Below are positions 61,774 through 64,000 of a stretch of 64,000 nucleotides of DNA, in pieces. Position numbers and translations under genes: made by a program. Every line of letters begins with the position of its first letter. The first letter of the stretch is position 1. The DNA lies in the NCBI RefSeq assembly GCF_001045455.1, contig NZ_LFNE01000006.1, forward strand, positions 1 to 64,000, in the 5' to 3' direction. The DNA comes from Chryseobacterium sp. FH2. Lineage in GTDB: Bacteria > Bacteroidota > Bacteroidia > Flavobacteriales > Weeksellaceae. The notes beneath the pieces are model-generated. The model ran no database searches and was not told the DNA's origin. It saw nothing but the letters and a program-made list of their open reading frames with translations.

Positions 61774-62552
61774 TGATGAAAAAATATATATTCTGTCTGT
61801 TTTTGTTTTTAATAAACATTTACAGCGCTCAGGTAAATTTTACCGGTATTCCCAATCCTGATTCAAATGCCAGCGGAGCTGATCAGGTGATGATGTATAT
61901 TACAAATACAAGTGAAGCGACGGGAGTAAAAGGTTTCGGTCTTCCTGCGGTAGAAACAGATTCTGATTTACCTTATACAGGAGCAAGCGCACCGTCGACT
62001 AGGATTGAGGCTTTGCGGGGGATGCTTTTATTTGTGAAAAATACAGGTCAGACAATGGTTTTTGATGGCTTGGTTTGGAGTAAAGCTTTTGAGGTGGAAT
62101 CTGATAATATCTCAAGATTTCAGATAAATTCTGTGGCTACCACCTCGGGTTCTGCTGTATTGCCGATAAATTCATTGATTGATAAACCTAATTTTTTGGC
62201 TGATCCTTTACGGCTTAAAACAAATGTAGCAACTACGGGAGCAAATCTCAACAGATTATATATCCGGCAAAGCGGATTGTATAGAATTAATTTAAATCTC
62301 AACTTCACGGGACCTGCGGGGTCATTTAGTAACAGATTGGGCGCAAGTTTATATGTAAATGATGTTCTGAGATGTCAGTTGTTGGAAAATACTGTGAATT
62401 ATGACGGAACCAATAGGAAAATTAATCTTGATTTTTCGGTATATGCAGTTCAGGGGCAGTATATTTCTTTAGAAACAATTTCTGAAATAGGGGGAACAAC
62501 ATCTTATACGGTGACTAATAACAGTTATGTAACGGTAGAAAAAGTTTTGTAA
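61773..62552 (+). CDS. secreted protein 3 of the three-gene unit
   Basis: 259 residues with a signal peptide (MMKKYIFCLFLFLINIYSAQ). IRQSGLYRINLNLNFTGPAG is the same strand pair as in the other two (SGLY/SGIY + hydrophobic strand), with ENTVNYDGTNRKINLDFSVY and QYISLETISEIGGTTSY after it. Starts by overlap with the previous gene. All three probably form a surface structure or complex; no catalytic motif visible. Confidence 0.7.
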   Translation: MMKKYIFCLFLFLINIYSAQVNFTGIPNPDSNASGADQVMMYITNTSEATGVKGFGLPAVETDSDLPYTGASAPSTRIEALRGMLLFVKNTGQTMVFDGLVWSKAFEVESDNISRFQINSVATTSGSAVLPINSLIDKPNFLADPLRLKTNVATTGANLNRLYIRQSGLYRINLNLNFTGPAGSFSNRLGASLYVNDVLRCQLLENTVNYDGTNRKINLDFSVYAVQGQYISLETISEIGGTTSYTVTNNSYVTVEKVL

Positions 62553-62590
62553 AAACACAAAGTAAATATATATTTTATGATTTGGTGATG

Positions 62591-62621
62591 TCGCTCTCAT
62601 TTTTATTGAGAGCGATTTTTT
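62591..62621 (+). terminator. terminator of the three-gene unit
   Basis: TCGCTCTCA pairs with TGAGAGCGA, followed by TTTTTT. Confidence 0.7.
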
Positions 62622-62838
62622 ATTTGGCATTAATATCTAAGATTTAATGGATTTTTTTAACCATATGATTATAAACGAAAATTTTTATTAAAACATTTGT
62701 ACAAAGTAGATGAATTCATTCATCTGCGGCTAAAATTATTTAAAAAAATCTTTTTATTGTGAAAAAAAATATTTAACATTGTCTCATAAAAATAGATACT
62801 AATTTTATTTATTAAAATATAAAGCATTAGCTTTTTCT

Positions 62839-62949
62839 TGTCTCGGTAAAACTGGTAATTTTCAAAAGTAACAAGAAATATGCGATGCTCACGCTTCGGC
62901 GTGGGCTATTGTTTATTTGTTGCTTGGGTATACCAGTACCTCCGAGACA
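62839..62949 (+). ncRNA. structured RNA, 6S-like (possible 6S-Flavo)
   Basis: The 111 bases fold into one long rod. TGTCTCGG pairs with CCGAGACA (8 of 8), and ACTGGTA with TACCAGT (7 of 7). A central unpaired region (ATTTTCAA against GGGTA) follows, then AAGTAACAA..AATA pairs with TATTTGTTGCTT, and a hairpin GCTCACGC-TTCG-GCGTGGGC closes it. A TAGCTTTT -7-like box ends just before (62829-62836) and eight T follow at about 62970-62977. Pairing on both sides of an open middle is the plan of 6S RNA, which binds RNA polymerase. The identification as 6S-Flavo is from memory of the family; the structure itself is clear. Confidence 0.6.
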
Positions 62950-63063
62950 GTAAACATAGTTCCACGCTGTTTTTTTTCACAAAATAGAACAGCTTGGGAA
63001 TAAATTACAATTTAAACATTAAGTATTTTGTAGTACGTAATGCAAAAAAAAGATGTATAAATA

Positions 63064-63075
63064 TGCTTGCAAGCA
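63064..63075. promoter_or_regulatory. 12-bp palindrome TGCTTGCAAGCA
   Basis: Perfect palindrome 66 bases before the start of the first small secreted gene; possible operator. No other gene is seen in 62950-63141. Confidence 0.3.
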
Positions 63076-63141
63076 AACACCAATAGGAATTTAATGTGTT
63101 TTAAACTTTAATTCGTTGTTTAATAATAATTTATACACAAC

Positions 63142-63405
63142 ATGAAAAAATTAATTTTCGGTATGTTCCTTTTTGCAGGAACTACTTTGGGATTCGCAAA
63201 CAATACAGAAAGCACAAACATTTTAACTGTTAATAATAATGTGGCTGAGATCACTGCTGTCAATTATTCTGAAGACGGAGAAAAATGTACTGTAACAGCA
63301 ACATACGACAATGGTAATGGCAACTATGGTACAATAACAGTAACAGCCTCCACCTGTATGAAGGCGGCTGCATTTATTACTAGTATGCTTGCTGCGGGAG
63401 AATAA
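63142..63405 (+). CDS. small secreted cysteine-containing protein, tandem copy 1
   Basis: 87 residues with a signal peptide (MKKLIFGMFLFAGTTLGFAN). The mature part has GEKCTVTATYDNGNGNYGTI then TVTASTCMKAAAFI; the two Cys are spaced to allow one disulphide. Its neighbour at 63475 has the same signal, the same C-T-V-x-A-x-Y-(D/H)-x(1,2)-N-G-N-x-G-T-I-T-V-T-x(2)-T-C core and the same position. The short leader AATAATTTATACACAAC is repeated before the second gene. Function unknown; a secreted peptide or surface factor. Confidence 0.7.
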   Translation: MKKLIFGMFLFAGTTLGFANNTESTNILTVNNNVAEITAVNYSEDGEKCTVTATYDNGNGNYGTITVTASTCMKAAAFITSMLAAGE

Positions 63406-63474
63406 TATTATTCAACCCTGACAAGAACTGAGAAGTTTCCACTTCTTTCAATAATAATTAAAATTTTACACAAC

Positions 63475-63759
63475 ATGAAAAAACTAATTATTGGTATGTT
63501 CCTTTTTACCGGAACATTCATATTTGCAAATAATGCAAACTGCTCTACTACAGCACTCAATAAAATCTCATTTGAAAAGTTACTAAAGCTTAATGGAGTA
63601 AACATAAGGTCTATAAGCTATGATGACAATGGTAAATGTACCGTAAAAGCTAGTTATCATGACACCAATGGTAATCATGGTACAATTACTGTAACATCAG
63701 GAACTTGTGCTCAAGCTATGGCGAATATTACTATAATATTAGGAGAAGGAGGATTGTAA
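63475..63759 (+). CDS. small secreted cysteine-containing protein, tandem copy 2
   Basis: 94 residues (MKKLIIGMFLFTGTFIFANN signal). Core NGKCTVKASYHDTNGNHGTI then TVTSGTCAQAMANI, matching copy 1. The front of the mature part (NCSTTALNKISFEKLLKLNG) differs and adds a Cys. It lies 69 bases behind copy 1 and ends at a strong terminator. A recent tandem duplication with a diverged front half. Function unknown. Confidence 0.7.
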   Translation: MKKLIIGMFLFTGTFIFANNANCSTTALNKISFEKLLKLNGVNIRSISYDDNGKCTVKASYHDTNGNHGTITVTSGTCAQAMANITIILGEGGL

Positions 63760-63766
63760 TAGAATG

Positions 63767-63800
63767 AGTTTGCTCTATCCCGTATAGAGCAAACTTTTAT
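63767..63800 (+). terminator. terminator of the tandem small genes
   Basis: AGTTTGCTCTAT pairs with ATAGAGCAAACT (loop CCCGT), followed by TTTATT. Confidence 0.75.
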
Positions 63801-63813
63801 TAATTTTATTAAA

Positions 63814-64000
63814 ATGAGAAAAAAAATTATACTTCTACTTCTTCTATGTAGCCTATCACTTTTTGGACAAAACAAGGGGATAATTATTGAATATGACTTT
63901 TACGAATCATATAATTTGGAATTACATCTACATTCATCATTAAAAAATGATGGAAATAATTCATTATTTGAAATCAGTGATACAAAGGGTACAGAAGATT
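63814..64000 (+). CDS. GLPGLI-like secreted protein, N-terminal part (runs off right edge)
   Basis: 62 codons from ATG at 63814: signal peptide MRKKIILLLLLCSLSLFGQ, then KGIIIEYDFYESYNLELHLH and GNNSLFEISD. The I-x-Y-x-x-(Y/F)-x...-L-x(3)-...-S-x-F pattern is the usual start of GLPGLI family proteins of Bacteroidota. Only the first third is visible, so this is a moderate call. Function of the family is not known. Confidence 0.5.
   Translation, partial: MRKKIILLLLLCSLSLFGQNKGIIIEYDFYESYNLELHLHSSLKNDGNNSLFEISDTKGTED

Noticed and set aside
62839..62949. SRP RNA, tmRNA or a retron
   Set aside because: The conserved SRP loop, a tmRNA tRNA-like end and any reverse transcriptase are all absent.
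1..64000. CRISPR arrays, complete IS elements or prophage structural genes
   Set aside because: No regularly spaced short repeats, intact transposases or phage capsid/tail genes were seen; the only repeats are those listed.

Overview
The window looks like the chromosome of a flavobacterium close to Chryseobacterium (Bacteroidota, Weeksellaceae). The base composition is AT-rich. Many genes have the Bacteroidota -7 promoter box TAnnTTTG and no Shine-Dalgarno sequence. The gene families are typical of the group: DUF6427 with DUF6341, a Pls/PosA-type NRPS-like protein, MKK-start secreted proteins with VGIGT..P repeats, and a GLPGLI-like start at the right edge. This placement rests on reading the sequence; no database search was run.

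Layout. Positions 1-12,900 are an accessory region, mostly on the minus strand. It begins with the start of a VgrG-like gene running off the left edge, followed by two paralogous secreted repeat proteins that share a promoter and a decayed IS3-type transposase. Then comes the most striking locus (5460-11063): a 690-residue protein ending in an R-S-E type ADP-ribosyltransferase (ART) domain, followed by four further ART C-termini that lack the N-terminal part. These are intact, truncated or decayed. They alternate with small helical proteins sharing an LMTPxE tail (candidate immunity proteins), and hairpin terminators lie between modules. I read this as a polymorphic toxin with an array of orphan toxin/immunity cassettes. 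A PD-(D/E)XK-like protein, an ArdA antirestriction fragment and a tRNA-Gln close the region.

Positions 13,000-30,700 are mostly core genes: der, a Sfp-type phosphopantetheinyl transferase next to a large Pls/PosA-like adenylation/carrier/membrane protein that it could prime, upp, comF, a RamB/ScfR-like regulator divergent from the glyoxylate shunt genes aceB-aceA with a 16-bp palindrome between them, a thioesterase, queD, lpxH, a LuxE-like protein and an aquaporin. Positions 30,900-36,900 hold a LAS-type peptidase, a membrane protein, a histidine kinase/response regulator pair, a Tle1/DUF2235-type lipase-like effector and an unknown 172-residue protein. The last two are preceded by copies of the same ~85-bp promoter-like element.

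Positions 37,000-59,700 are again mainly housekeeping: ABC-F, a TonB-dependent receptor locus with a His/Cys-containing small protein and a lipoprotein, tig, DUF3109, DUF6427/DUF6341, a universal stress protein, an FAH-family enzyme, an exonuclease, a phospholipid/glycosyltransferase block, pdhB, kup, a Fur-family regulator and an OstA-like LPS protein. Positions 60,000-64,000 carry three overlapping secreted-protein genes, a strongly structured RNA resembling 6S RNA, two tandem small secreted cysteine-containing proteins and the start of a GLPGLI-like gene.

Possible connections: the VgrG start, the ART protein without a signal peptide and the Tle1-like lipase fit a type VI secretion arsenal, although no structural T6SS genes are in view.
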